Source of the DNA: Hygrophila difformis
Taxonomy: Eukaryota; Streptophyta; Magnoliopsida; Lamiales; Acanthaceae
Reading direction: 5' to 3'
DNA: 64,000 nucleotides
Assembly: GCA_030278955.1 (NCBI GenBank)
Contig: JAOANR010000011.1
Coordinates: forward strand, 45,743,417 to 45,807,416
Positions 46,848-57,879 of this stretch are shown here, piece after piece (the first letter of the stretch is position 1; the number at the start of each line of letters is the position of its first letter). The notes below the pieces were generated by a model. That model had not been told where the DNA came from. It did not search any database and was given only the letters and a program-made list of their open reading frames with translations. The position numbers and the translations under genes are program-made.

Positions 46848-46861
46848 CTCTCGCAGGAACA
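46848..46861 (+). promoter_or_regulatory. Splice-acceptor-like site before the second ORF of element 2
   Basis: CTCTTTCTCTCGCAG, a pyrimidine run ending in CAG, lies 5 bases before the ATG at 46862. An equivalent CTTGCAG precedes the second ORF of element 1. Expression from a spliced RNA is inference. Confidence 0.5.
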
Positions 46862-49000
46862 ATGGTGACAACAAGGAATAGGAGTTCCAACACTGAGAAC
46901 GCCCCTCTCCCAGCACGTGGAAGCCCTCGCACCAGAGGAGGAAATCGCGGAGGAAATCGAGGAGGACTGAGTCGCGGAAGGGGTGGACGTGGACGTGGCC
47001 GGAATCCGACTGAAATTACTACCTCAAATGATGCTCCGACCACCTCTGTCACTCCAGGAGTACCTGTCTCCGACCCCCTCGACATTCGCGTTGAAATAGC
47101 GCACGCGATCGAGGAAACTGTCCCGAGTGGTGCCCTAACTTCATCCCAACTGGCGAACACTCAATCGGAGGTTGGAACTGCTCTATCTCATGGGGAAACC
47201 GCTCCCAGCACGTCGCCCACATCTCTTGCACCTGTGCCAACCGTCCAAGTGCCCTTATCTACCCTAGCGGATGCGGCATTGCAATCTCAGAACCCTCCAA
47301 AAGGGAAAGGTAAAATGGCTTCTCAGAAAAACTTGGTTTCTGACAATGTTGATGCAGGGAGTTCGAATCCTATATCTGAGCACCTAGATGGCACCCAACC
47401 TGGCCCTCAATCCGTAACCCCTGCTCCTGGCGCTGGCGCGCAAACGCCCACTAGTGCTTCTGGTGAAACAGTCAATGTGCCAGGTCATGTTCCGAAGGTA
47501 GCTATTAAGAATGCTGGTGGTGGGTCTCCAGGGAGTTCAGATGACGTCTCTGAACACACTTCAGAGTCCACCGAGTTATCTGATGAATCAGACAAGAACG
47601 TGGAGATCAATCCAGATGATGAAGAATCCAGTGGAGACTCGAGAGATGAGGAGGTACCAGATGGCAACCGCACTACCATCTCTGCTGAAGAATTTCTTAG
47701 GCGTGAGGGACTCACTGAGGATGAGCTGAGAAGTGAGGATGAAGAGCAAGGTGTTGCTCACACTGAGGCTGGACGTGAGGGGGAGCAATCTTCTTCATCG
47801 GATGGTGTACCTCTTAGGGCCCTTGCTCGCAAGAAAGCTGCTGACAACAGGGCCAAAAGGAAAGCTGATGACACCCCTTCTACCTCTCAACCTCAGAAAA
47901 AGAAGAAGGCTCCCACTGTTGATGTTGAGGAGGATAATACTCAGGATGAAGATGTTGATGAAATTCCTGAGATTGTGGATACCAATCTAGCATATAGCTC
48001 CAAGTTCTACTCTCTGCAATCTCAGACATTCTTTGAGACAGTCTTGCGAGAGAGGAAGCTGAAGCCTGAAGTTGCCTTTAAAGGTCCCAAGTGTGATGAG
48101 GTTGGCTGGACAGATTACCTTGAGAAGAGGCGTCTCCTTCGTTGGGCATCCGATCTTCCAGGGAGCAAGCAGTCTGTTGTGAAGATGTTCTATGCAAACC
48201 TCAGAAAGTCTGTCCTCGTTCCTGGTAGCAGCTGGTTTGGTCGGGTGTTTGTCAAGAGACAGCTTGTCCCTCTCACAGATAAGCTCATTTGTGACTTCCT
48301 TGGTGTTCCACAGTGTGATTTTGACACTGTATTCCGACCTGGTACCCAGTTCAACAATGTCCTGATTGCCAAATTACTGACCAAGGACAAGGAGAAGAAT
48401 ATCAAAGACAGAGGTTTGCAATCAGGCAACCTGACCCAGAGGTTCTTTTTGCTATACAAGTTCATCTCCTCTAATGTGATGCCTACAGCCAACCATTCAG
48501 TTGTCTCGAAGGAGATGTGTCAGTTGCTGTTTGCCATTGATGAGAACAAGAAAGAGATCAACTATGGGAAGCTTGTTCTAAATCAAATGGTTGATATAGC
48601 TGAGAACCTAAAGAAGGACAACTCTACTCTCATACCCTTTCCTGCGTTGATCTATGGCTATCTGGAGTCTGTTGGCATCGGAGGACATCCCAAGGAGCTG
48701 ATGGATACCACCAAGGTGTTCAAGTTCACAGCCAAGCTGCAAGACAAGGTCCAGGATATACCAGGCCCGGATGGCCCTCCTATCCCTCAGACGGCTCTTG
48801 ACCAAATCAGAGACATGATTGCAGAGCGCCAGGATGCTATAAGGAGAAAGAGAGAAGAGCTAGATGAAGAAGAGAGAGCACTAGCTGAGATGGCCAGACT
48901 TCTCCCTGAGGTCTGGGACACTGATCCAGAGGATGAGGTGACAGATGCTGCTGCAGACTTCTATGCCACCACTGATGAGGATGACTCCTCTCAGGAGTAA
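46862..49000 (+). CDS. Extra ORF of Sirevirus element 2 (putative plant transposon protein domain, RGG-rich)
   Basis: A 712-residue protein with no signal peptide or membrane span that I can see. Residues about 18-46 form an Arg/Gly-rich stretch (RGGNRGGNRGG; RGRGGRGRGR), an RNA-binding type of tail. The next 250 residues are disordered and acidic, followed by a basic patch (KRKADD; QKKKKAP). Residues about 390-640 form a folded domain like that of element 1 (FYANLRKSVLVPGSSWFGRV). A charged coiled coil near 650-685 and an acidic end follow. Such ORFs are often called env-like, but nothing here supports an envelope protein; binding RNA or chromatin seems as likely. Confidence 0.8.
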   Translation: MVTTRNRSSNTENAPLPARGSPRTRGGNRGGNRGGLSRGRGGRGRGRNPTEITTSNDAPTTSVTPGVPVSDPLDIRVEIAHAIEETVPSGALTSSQLANTQSEVGTALSHGETAPSTSPTSLAPVPTVQVPLSTLADAALQSQNPPKGKGKMASQKNLVSDNVDAGSSNPISEHLDGTQPGPQSVTPAPGAGAQTPTSASGETVNVPGHVPKVAIKNAGGGSPGSSDDVSEHTSESTELSDESDKNVEINPDDEESSGDSRDEEVPDGNRTTISAEEFLRREGLTEDELRSEDEEQGVAHTEAGREGEQSSSSDGVPLRALARKKAADNRAKRKADDTPSTSQPQKKKKAPTVDVEEDNTQDEDVDEIPEIVDTNLAYSSKFYSLQSQTFFETVLRERKLKPEVAFKGPKCDEVGWTDYLEKRRLLRWASDLPGSKQSVVKMFYANLRKSVLVPGSSWFGRVFVKRQLVPLTDKLICDFLGVPQCDFDTVFRPGTQFNNVLIAKLLTKDKEKNIKDRGLQSGNLTQRFFLLYKFISSNVMPTANHSVVSKEMCQLLFAIDENKKEINYGKLVLNQMVDIAENLKKDNSTLIPFPALIYGYLESVGIGGHPKELMDTTKVFKFTAKLQDKVQDIPGPDGPPIPQTALDQIRDMIAERQDAIRRKREELDEEERALAEMARLLPEVWDTDPEDEVTDAAADFYATTDEDDSSQE

Positions 49001-49370
49001 TTGGCCCTTTTGACATATTGAGATCCAGAGGGGGAGAAGATGTGCACGTGATCAAAGATGTCTGGCTCTGGTAAGTTGGTTTTTGTTTTTGTTTTTGTTC
49101 GATTGCTTTGCTGGAACTCTGTTTTGAACTCCTAGTATTGTTATTTCTGTTGGACTGGTTTATTTGTGGATGCTTTGCTGGCTTTATTGGTTTTGTTGTA
49201 CATGCTCCTCTGGACTAGTTTTTCTAATTGTACGGAGCATTAGATAGGATGACTGGTTGTATTGCTATGTATTGGTGGTTGGGACTCTGTGATTTGTTTT
49301 GCTTGTACTGATTCATCATTGGGAGATTTTTGATCTTTTCTGGCTCACATTATGTCAAAAAGGGGGAGAT

Positions 49371-50304
49371 TGTTAATACCCATATTTTGAGATAATGTGT
49401 TCCAACCCAATGATGAACACTAGATAGGTTCCGTTCCTCAAGTCTTATCCGCGTGGTATTATTGGCAAGATATTCCCTGTGATCGGATAAGGTCGTCTCT
49501 GCATGGTAAGGAGAATCTCCCCAACGGTCGTCTGGTCATCCTCAATATGGGCGTTTTATACAAGGCATACATATCCTACCATCTAAGGGAAGACGTCGGC
49601 TATGGAAGGAGGAAGATTTCCTGGATATGATTATCTCCTTCCATAGCAACAGGATTTCGAATGTCCCTTTAAGAAGGACTGATTACAGTGGACGTGTTAC
49701 ACTTTTCAAGTATTATCCTTCTTATGTTCTAAACGTGTGAGAAATCCTTTATCAATCTCTTCACCCCATCCGCAAGATTCATCACTTGTGAAAGAGATTG
49801 TTACTTGAGTGATTATTTCTATCGTCATACACATTGAACCCTTGATTGATTTCGACACGTTCGATCAAGGGAAGCACTCAAGTTTGTGTCAACAAGATAC
49901 TACCCTTCATTGCTACATCAAAGGGAGGATCTTTTACAGGTTCACTCAAGGGAAACTTGGAGAAGGAGTCTTCAAGGGGTCGAAGCAGAATCGGAGCATT
50001 CTCACCAGAAAAGGGAATTTCTGGTACCATCGATCATCCGCTTGGGTGTTGGAGTAAAAGGTTACTGGTTCACTATTGTTCGTGTTGTAACGTGGTGTTC
50101 GAACACATAGTGGAACACTCCTGGATTGGTATCCCCCAGACGTAGGCCTTGGGCCGAACTGGGTCAACAACTCTCTGTTTGTTCTTGTTTCTTTACTGCA
50201 CTTATTTACTTCTGAGCACTAACCTACTAACAAGTCTTTTAAGTGTGTGATTGAACAAACAGTTGTGGTTAAGGTTTTTAATCTTGACGTATAAGGGACC
50301 AACA
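49371..50304 (+). repeat. 3-prime LTR of element 2
   Basis: TGTTAATACCC to GGGACCAACA, almost identical to the 5-prime LTR. Confidence 0.93.
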
Positions 50305-50485
50305 ACAACCTTGCCCAAATACTATGATTTTGACCTTTTTTCTTTGGCTACAAGGAGAAGTGGCCAACTTAAAAATGCAATTTCCACGAAGGAGGCTCAT
50401 AAAAGTCCACTCTTCGTGCGGTAAACATTAAAATTTAGTATTAATACTAAAATCTCATATTACACGCATCATATATTGCATACTA

Positions 50486-50739
50486 CTCCCTCCAGTTTTT
50501 AAAGATAGCTATATTTGGAAAATGACATTATTCATAAAAACACTTTGACGAAATTTTATCATAGTTCTACAAGTTAACATATAGTCAAGTGAGACCTTGT
50601 TAGATTGGTTCCGTCTTGTAGTTTTTATATATCGAACTTTTAGAATTTTTACTTATACCGAATTTGAGTTATTAATGATTGAAAATGTGTATTGAACTGT
50701 GTGCAGAGTAGGTAGCAAACAAAAAAAAACTAGAGAAAG
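50486..50739. mobile_element. Stowaway-like MITE
   Basis: It begins CTCCCTCCAGTTTTTAAAG and ends with a degenerate ACTAGAGAAAG, flanked by TA. It has the family core and is closest to 28582-28840. Confidence 0.65.
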
Positions 50740-50796
50740 TATTAGCCAAAAATAGTATACAGAATATATTAGCCAAGTGTGTTGAGACGAGAGGGA

Positions 50797-51833
50797 CAGT
50801 GGCGGTACCACCTTGGCGCTAGGGTGGTCAGTTGACCACCCTCAAATTTGAGTTTTTTTTTTTTTTAATATATGAAATATAAGAATATTATCTTTTCTTT
50901 CCCCAATTCTAAACCCTTCTTCTCACTAAGACTAATAAAGTGAATAAGAGAAGATTTAGAAATCAACTTATAAATTCCTGAATTTGGGGGTATTTTTTAG
51001 TCCAGAATTTAGTTGGCATTCGTATCCTGGGTTCGTCTCATCAAATGGCTTGAGCATCTTCATCCTGTCGATTGTTTGCTAATCTGTTGAGACTTGGATT
51101 TCTCTACTAAATTTCGAGTTTATTGTATTGGGAAGAAATATAGAAAAATGTAATAGAGGAGTAAACAACATTCTTTGTTATGGTATCCATTCAGTCGGAA
51201 TAAACGGCTTTTTGTAATGAAGTGATTAGCTAGGTTCTGTGTTACTGTGTACATTCTTCTTTTAGATTTTAAACTAAAACATTTGTTTTTCAATTGCTCA
51301 ATCGGCTTCCCCAATTGAAGTTGAGTTGGATGTGAATAATGTTGAGAAAATTTAAAAGAAAACAATCAAGGTATTTTTTTCTCAACCACAAGTAGCCGCT
51401 AGTTCTTGTGAAATTGAGGTTGATCCGGGCTTAAGATTGCATTTATATGATATTGCTAAGAATTCTAAAGAAATTGAAATTATCCATAGAGCTTATTTAG
51501 TTAAGGGGCCCTGCCAATCACGCCTAAAGAGTTTTCTTCAATAAAATAATTTATAATGCACCCCGTCGATTTAATATGGATTAGTATGATGAGTTTCCTT
51601 GGTTGGAATGTAGTGTGAGTAAAAGATGCTGCTTATTGTTTGTCTTGTTACCTTTTCAAAAAGAGGCAGGAGTCAAGGTGGTGAAGATACCTTTGCAAAT
51701 GAAGGTTATAGGAATTGGAATAAAAAAGATGAATTTGAATGATAAAAAAAAATGTAGTTTGATTATTGTTGCATAATATTTTAATTTTATTTGAATTCCC
51801 GCACACCCTGGATTGAAATCCTGGTTCCGCCAC

Positions 51834-51835
<2 letters not shown>
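50797..51835 (+). mobile_element. hAT-like element with decayed TTF zinc-finger transposase fragment
   Basis: The inverted ends are CAGTGGCGGTACCA and TGGTTCCGCCACTG. The 8-base flanks GAGAGGGA (50789-50796) and GAGAGAGA (51836-51843) match at 7 positions, as for a hAT target duplication. Between about 51410 and 51745 frames with stops and shifts encode pieces such as IHRAYLVKGPCQ, RRFNMD, YDEFPWLE and GGDTFANEGYRNWN. These are recognisable from the TTF-type zinc-finger domain of hAT-derived proteins. It is non-functional. Confidence 0.72.
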
Positions 51836-51877
<42 letters not shown>

Positions 51878-51883
51878 GAGAGA
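51836..51883. repeat. GA microsatellite
   Basis: About 24 GA units with one interruption, at the edge of the hAT target site. Confidence 0.9.
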
Positions 51884-51950
51884 ATTTATATTCAAAGACA
51901 GCCAGGTGGAAAATGTTAGAGGGTGCCCAGAATTTTATGCACGCGTGTTA

Positions 51951-53811
51951 CTAATCATATGACCGGCGAGTCAATAGGTCGAGCAATCCATGATGGGACG
52001 AACAAGATCTCATTTGACTATGTTTTTCTTCTATAGGTGTTGTATAAGTATTTGTCAAAGTTGGATAATAAATAATAGCAAAAGTCAATTCTTTTTCTGC
52101 TAGAGTGCTAGATGATGTAATATTCCCCTCCCCTGATGGGCAAGCTTGAGTAGCCGCTGTGGCATTCATTGTCTCATCTGGTACGGTAAGTTTTCGGCTC
52201 TCCTGTTGCTCAATCGCTACCTCCAATTGCAGCATGACTTGAGCCATTGTAGGGCGTTCCTTTGGATCATCATGTAAACATCTTTCAGCAACATCAACAA
52301 ATGCCTTCAGGCTTCAGGCTATCTGGTGAGACTTCCTCTCTCAGGTTCGGAGCTATAATACTCTCAATCTTTCCCTTTCCAATTTTATTTCGAGTCCACA
52401 TGTGTCGATAGTAAGCATCCTCTCCAAGCATCGGTTCCACAGCAGGTCTTGCACACAATACTTCCAACAACACCACACCGAAGGCATATATGTCACTTTT
52501 CCTTGTTAAGTTTACCAGTTCTATAATAGTATGGGTCTAAGTTTTTGTGCCAACATGGATCTTTTAATTGAGCTTGTCTTGAGGCTTTGCCAAGCCAAAA
52601 TCTGAAATCTTGGGTACAAAATTTTCATCTAGAAGTATGTTTGAAGTCTTCACATCACGATGAATGACTCCACAACCTGTGTGAAGATAGTCCTGACCTC
52701 GGCCAGCTCCAATGCAAATATTGAGCCATGCTTTCAGGTGAGGACAGAGCAGTTGTTTCCATCACATGGAAGTTTGTAGAGCTGATCAGCCAGGGTTCCA
52801 TGGGCCATATACTCATAAACCAGAATCATTTCCCTACGCTCACTGCAATAGCCAATGAGAGAGACAAGATTAATATGTCGGGCTTCCGAAAGTGTTTCTA
52901 TCTCTGTCAAGAACTCATGTTTCCCTTCACCTGAGCATCTCTTTATGGCCACAGTTTGTTGCCCATTATCAATAACCGCTCTGTATACCTTACCAAATCC
53001 TCCCCTTCCAATGAGAAACGCATCACTGAGGTTATTGGTGGCCAGACGGATCTCTTCCAATGAAAACCGCCTACAGATTCGTTCAGCTCTCGTCAAAGGT
53101 TTGTTTTCATCCTCTACAACACTAGATTTCCTAATTAGTTGTAACTTATAAAGAATGACATCTAGCATAATAAGTATAGTTGTTCCAACAGTTGCAATGC
53201 CATTTCTCCGACTAAAACCGGACTGCAAACTTTTGATTATCCGAAATGGCGAATCCCTTGAAGTCGGCAGGGCATTTGGACTGGCAAGGCTATTATCAGG
53301 GTTACTCAGCTTGTAGATTTCAAACCCTTCAAGCAATCTTTGCGGATCCATATTTTCATCATTGGACTGCAGGGAAATTGATAGGGCTCTTTTACCCTCT
53401 TGTTTTCGCCCTTTGATCACCACTTTGTAGTCTCTATACCACAGGCTGCTATGGCCATCCCTCCCTGCAACTATTTCTCTCATAGAACAACAACCCTTTC
53501 ATTAATCAGAACCTTAAAAATCAGTCCACCAGTATCTACTGTCTTGAGTTCTGAGTCACTGAAAAAAATCCTTACCAAGTACCCGAACCCAACATCCACT
53601 GATTTCTTCCAGGTTAGACTGTCTTTATGGTTCACCTTCTGTTTTTGAACTGTTTTTAACATCCCCACCGTGTCATCAAAATCTCTTTTCACACTCACTC
53701 TGTGGACTAATTCAAGAGCAGTGGTGTTTTCAATGAATATCATAGATTGTTGGCCAATGATCTGTGTCCCGAGATCACCTCTAAAATAAGATAGTTGCTC
53801 TGGTATTTAAA
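51951..53811 (-). pseudogene. Receptor copy D, transmembrane and kinase-1 part, broken
   Basis: The sequence closely follows copy B from mid-ectodomain through kinase 1 to the linker (MAQVMLQLEVAIEQQ; ATQACPSGEGNI). Damage includes a 7-base repeat of AGGCTTC near 52315, an extra T near 52506, a deletion around 52545, a lost base near 52733 and a short deletion in the ectodomain. The linker stops at about 52107, joined to Helitron-like sequence (51990-52100). Kinase 2 is absent. It is a pseudogene. Confidence 0.88.
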
Positions 53812-55491
53812 TCTATATCTATATCTATATAATATATAAACATAATATCCCTTATGAACAGTAACCTACTCTTATGAACAGTAAACTATCAATTCTCTCT
53901 CACAAAAATCTCCTTATGAACAGTAACATACATATTTCCTCAACATTTACTTTCTGCACGCAATCCAATACACATTTCTAATGATCAATAACTAATCAAT
54001 AACTCAAAATGTGTACAAGAAAAAATTCTAATAATTTGATATTTAAAAACTACATGATGAGACGAGTCTAACAAGATCCCACTTGACTATGTTTTTCTTA
54101 TATAGATGTTGTATAAGCATTAGTCAAAGTTGAATAACAAAAAAAATAGCAAAAGTCAATTTCTTTTCACTGTAAAAATGAAGGAATTATAAATTTTAAA
54201 AAAAAACATTGTGCGCTTCCAAAATATAGGAGAACCAAATTCGAGCGAAATTCACGTTAAATAATTTAATTTTATTAGAAGTAATTATTAGAGATGAAGA
54301 ATAATAACAAATAAAAGATGTAATAAAAACTTTATTGGTTGATAATTGAATAATAAACTGTAGCAAAAATCAATCATTTTCCACTAAAAATGAAGGAATT
54401 ATTAAAAAAACATAATGCACTTTCAAAATATAGGAGATTCGAACGAAATTCACATTAGATAATTTAATTTCATTAATTATTATAGATAAAGAATACTACC
54501 AAATAAATGATATAAGAAAGACTTTATGGGTTAATATTACATTTATGCTTTAAATATAGTTTCAATATTTGTTATTATTATTAACCAATACTCTACTAAT
54601 TGAAATTATAGTTAAAGAATATATTGTAAATTATTAATAAGTACTTTATAGATTGATATTATATTCATTAACGAATAATAAATATTTGTATTAGATAAAT
54701 TAAATAAATTAGATAAATTGCAATACGACAATAAGTTAATGAACTATAGTTATTTTAATTTGTCAATGGATTCATTTACAAAAGTATTTCTTATATTTTT
54801 CTAATTTAATTTGGAAATATCTACATCTTTATGTTATTTCTAATATCTCAACGCTTTAGGGTGAATCAATATTAATAATCAATTATCGATTACATTACGA
54901 TTTCACGTACTTTCTTTGTCAATGTATGACATTAGAGTCGTGAGTAGAAACGTTTTCATCTTTGCTTTTTTATTTTTTGTCATTTTAACTATTGTTTGTA
55001 GTATAAGTATTTTTTAAGATACTAAATTGTACTCCCTCTGTCCCATTTGAAATGTCTCAAAACTTTTTGACACGCAGTCCAATGCCTTTGTTTAATAATT
55101 AATATCTTAAAATGTAGAGAAGTAAAAATTATAAAAAAAAATATATATTTTAAAACTACACGATTAGACGAATCCTACAAGACCGAACTAGACTACATTT
55201 TTTGTTGATATAATTGTGATAACATTAGGTTAAAGTTTATCAATGAACAGTGTCAAAAGTCAAAATGGGACAATACAAATGGGACGGAGGGAGTAATATA
55301 TAAATATTGGTAATGGCATATGTTGGTCGATTCTATGCAATGTATAGATGTAATCATGTAATGCTTAAAATAGTTTAAGGAGGTTGAGGAATGTAATCGA
55401 CATAATAAAATTGAATAATTTTATTTGTTAAATTGGATAATTTTAATCATATTGTCCATAATTTCCGCCCATTGGGCGGGAGAAATACTAG
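53812..55491 (+). mobile_element. Helitron 1 of a tandem pair inserted in copy D
   Basis: It starts TCTATATCTATATC after an A and ends CCGCCCATTGGGCGGG, a spacer, then CTAG followed by T. Inside, the 5-prime part contains MITE-like sequence and 55032-55293 is a separate MITE insertion. No coding region is present. Confidence 0.75.
55032..55293. mobile_element. Stowaway-like MITE inside Helitron 1
   Basis: The inverted ends CTCCCTCTGTCCCATTTG and CAAATGGGACGGAGGGAG are almost perfect, with TA flanks. It is the best-preserved copy in the window. Confidence 0.85.
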
Positions 55492-56977
55492 TAATATATA
55501 AAAACAACATCCTTATGAACAGTAACCTACTCTTATGAACAGTAATCTATCAATTCTTTCACAAAAATTCCCTTATGAACAGTAACCTACTCTATATCCT
55601 CAATATTCACTTTCTGCACGCAATCCAATATACATTTTTAACCTTAATAACTCATTAATAACTCAAAATGTGTATAAGTAAAAATTCTAAAAGTTTGATA
55701 TTTAAAATCTACATGCTATGACGAATCCAACAAGAGCCCACTTGACTATGTTTTTCTTCTATAGATATATAGACATGAGTCAAAGTTGGATAATAAACTG
55801 TAACAAAAGTCAATCATTTTTCACTATAAAAAATGGAAGAAGTATATAAAAGCATAATGCACTTTCAAAATATATGAGAACTAAATTTGAACAGAAATTC
55901 ACATTAGAAAATCTAATTTCATTAATTATTATGAATAAAAAATACTAACAAATATGTAGCAAAAAATTATGAGCTGATGTTATATTTATTATCTAAATAT
56001 AATTTAAATATTTTTTATTATATATTTTTAACAAATACTTTATCAATTGAAATTATGTTTTATATGATAACGAATTTTAATAAATACTTGATAGATTAAT
56101 ACTATTATATATCAATAAATAACAAATATTTGTATTAGATATATTAACTAAAAATTATATAAATTGCATAAGTTGATCAAACTATGTTTATACATCCCAC
56201 AAAATTATATCATTATGAAATTCGAGATGATGGTACATTCAGCAATATTTTTTGCATAATCATTTCTAAATTTTAATTCAGAAAAATACTTTTTTAATAT
56301 ATATTTTTCTAATTTAATTTGGAAATATCTACATCAATGTAAAATTTGTAATTTCTCAATGTCTTAGGGTGAATCAAGATTATTAATCAATTACCATGTG
56401 CAACTGTGATTTCATGTACTTCATTTGCTTATGTATTGCATTAGAGTCGTGAGTAAAAAATCTTTTATCTTTTATTTTTCATTTTTTCTCCTTTTAGACT
56501 ATTGTTTATAGTATAATACTGCCTATGTCCCACCGATATTGTTTCAAATCTTTTGGACACGTAATCTAATGCATTTGTTTAACAGTTAATATCTTAACTG
56601 TAGAAGTAAAATATTCTATAAAATATGGTATATTATATAACTATGTGAAAAAACGAATCCAACAAGATCTCACATTACTATATTTTTTTCTTATACTTAT
56701 ACAACGGACGATGTCAGTAGTCAAAATGAGATATTATAACAGGACAGATGGAGTATTTTTTAAGGCACTAAATTGTAATATATGAATTATTGGTAGTGGC
56801 ATATTTTCTATTGCTTGGTTTTTATAAAAAGTATACATGATTCATGTAATACTTAAAATTGTTTAAGGAGTTGGAGAAATATAATCGACATAATAAAGTT
56901 GAACAATGTTATTTGTAAAATTCAATTTTTTTATTTACATTTTTCACATTCCCGCCAATGGGCGGGCGTAATACTAG
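55492..56977 (+). mobile_element. Helitron 2 of the tandem pair
   Basis: It follows Helitron 1 without a gap, starting TAATATATAAAAAC and then CTTATGAACAGTAACC as in Helitron 1. It ends with hairpin CCCGCCAATGGGCGGG and CTAG at 56974-56977, followed by T and the resumed receptor sequence. The first bases of the 5-prime end appear to be lost. Confidence 0.72.
56519..56753. mobile_element. Degenerate Stowaway-like MITE inside Helitron 2
   Basis: It begins CTGCCTATGTCCCACC and ends AGGACAGATGGAG, flanked by TA. It sits about 25 bases away from the corresponding insertion point in Helitron 1, so it was a separate insertion. Confidence 0.65.
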
Positions 56978-57312
56978 TGATCTCAATACCGTTTATGAAA
57001 GCATATGTGTTATCTTGTGTCGGGGAGAATATTACATCCAACTCTTGATTTTCCAGTATGTTGAAACAGAATTCCTTGACAAAAAGTATTCACACCATGT
57101 GCATCAGCAGTGAGAGAATGGCTGAAGTTACTGAGCAGGATGAAAGGTCCAGCTTCCACAGTAAACAGTTCCCTTAACCCTTTAAAGCCTCTATATAAAG
57201 GTGAATTGAAATGAAGGCGGAGAATTATCTGACCTGCAGGATTCAGTTTGAATGCATACAAAAATCTAGAACGGGAGATCCTGGCTATGTTGTGACGAAC
57301 TGGGTCGGTGGA
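56978..57312 (-). pseudogene. Receptor copy D, malectin-like ectodomain part
   Basis: The minus strand carries LNPAGQIILRLHFNSPLYRG and LFTVEAGPFILLSNFSHS, matching copies A and B, with an extra A near 57085 and a loss near 57020. It is cut at 57312 by the start of a copia LTR. The signal-peptide end of the gene was not found beyond that element. Confidence 0.85.
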
Positions 57313-57755
57313 TGTTAGGTGGTGCCTCTATTCAGTGGTAGGTGCCGCCATTACTTCCATTTTGGTGTGCTACACTGTAGCAATTGTAGCTAAAGCTGCT
57401 CCTCGATTGCCTATAAATAGGCCATTCATTTTGATGAATTAAACACCCCAGCAGCAAAGCAAACACAAGGTATTGCAAAAGCAAGACAAGTACCCAATCT
57501 GCTTTTGATCATTTCCTTGTTGTTTCAGCCTTTGTAAGTCTTTCTTGTCGAGTGGGTTTTGTGTGTCAGGAAATTATTTCCAAAACCCTTTTGTAATATT
57601 TCTCCCTCATAGTGAAATAATAATCGGTGGGGCCCGGAGGACGTAGGCAAATTTGTGCCGAACCTCGTTAAATCTTGGTGCTCTCTTTATTGTTTAATTA
57701 ATAGCTCTATTATTCGGGTATAATTTTGGTGGAAACTATCCCGATTTCCACAACA
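57313..57755 (+). repeat. 5-prime LTR of the truncated copia
   Basis: TGTTAGGTGG to CCACAACA, directly before the primer-binding site. Confidence 0.8.
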
Positions 57756-57879
57756 ATTGGTATCAGAGCCTTGGTTGCATAGTATGCTCTGTGGTCGCAG
57801 CTAAGCTGATCTTCCACATCAGAAAAACATCCCGGTTGAGCTACCGTTTGTGAGCTATTAATTAAACTTAAAAGCAGAA

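Larger units (their letters stand above)
40506..50304 (+). mobile_element. Ty1-copia LTR retrotransposon, Sirevirus type (element 2), apparently intact
   Basis: Two 934-base LTRs (40506-41439 and 49371-50304), target duplication ACAAC at 40501-40505 and 50305-50309, primer-binding site TGGTATCAGAGC (41442-41453) and a purine tract AAAAAGGGGGAGAT just before the 3-prime LTR. By eye the LTRs differ at about three positions, including the first base of the left LTR (G instead of T). Gag-pol and the downstream ORF are both uninterrupted. It is a candidate autonomous, recently active element. Confidence 0.94.

Noticed and set aside
55032..56753. Idea that the MITE was carried by the Helitron before its duplication
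   Set aside because: The insertion points differ between the two Helitrons, so the insertions are independent.
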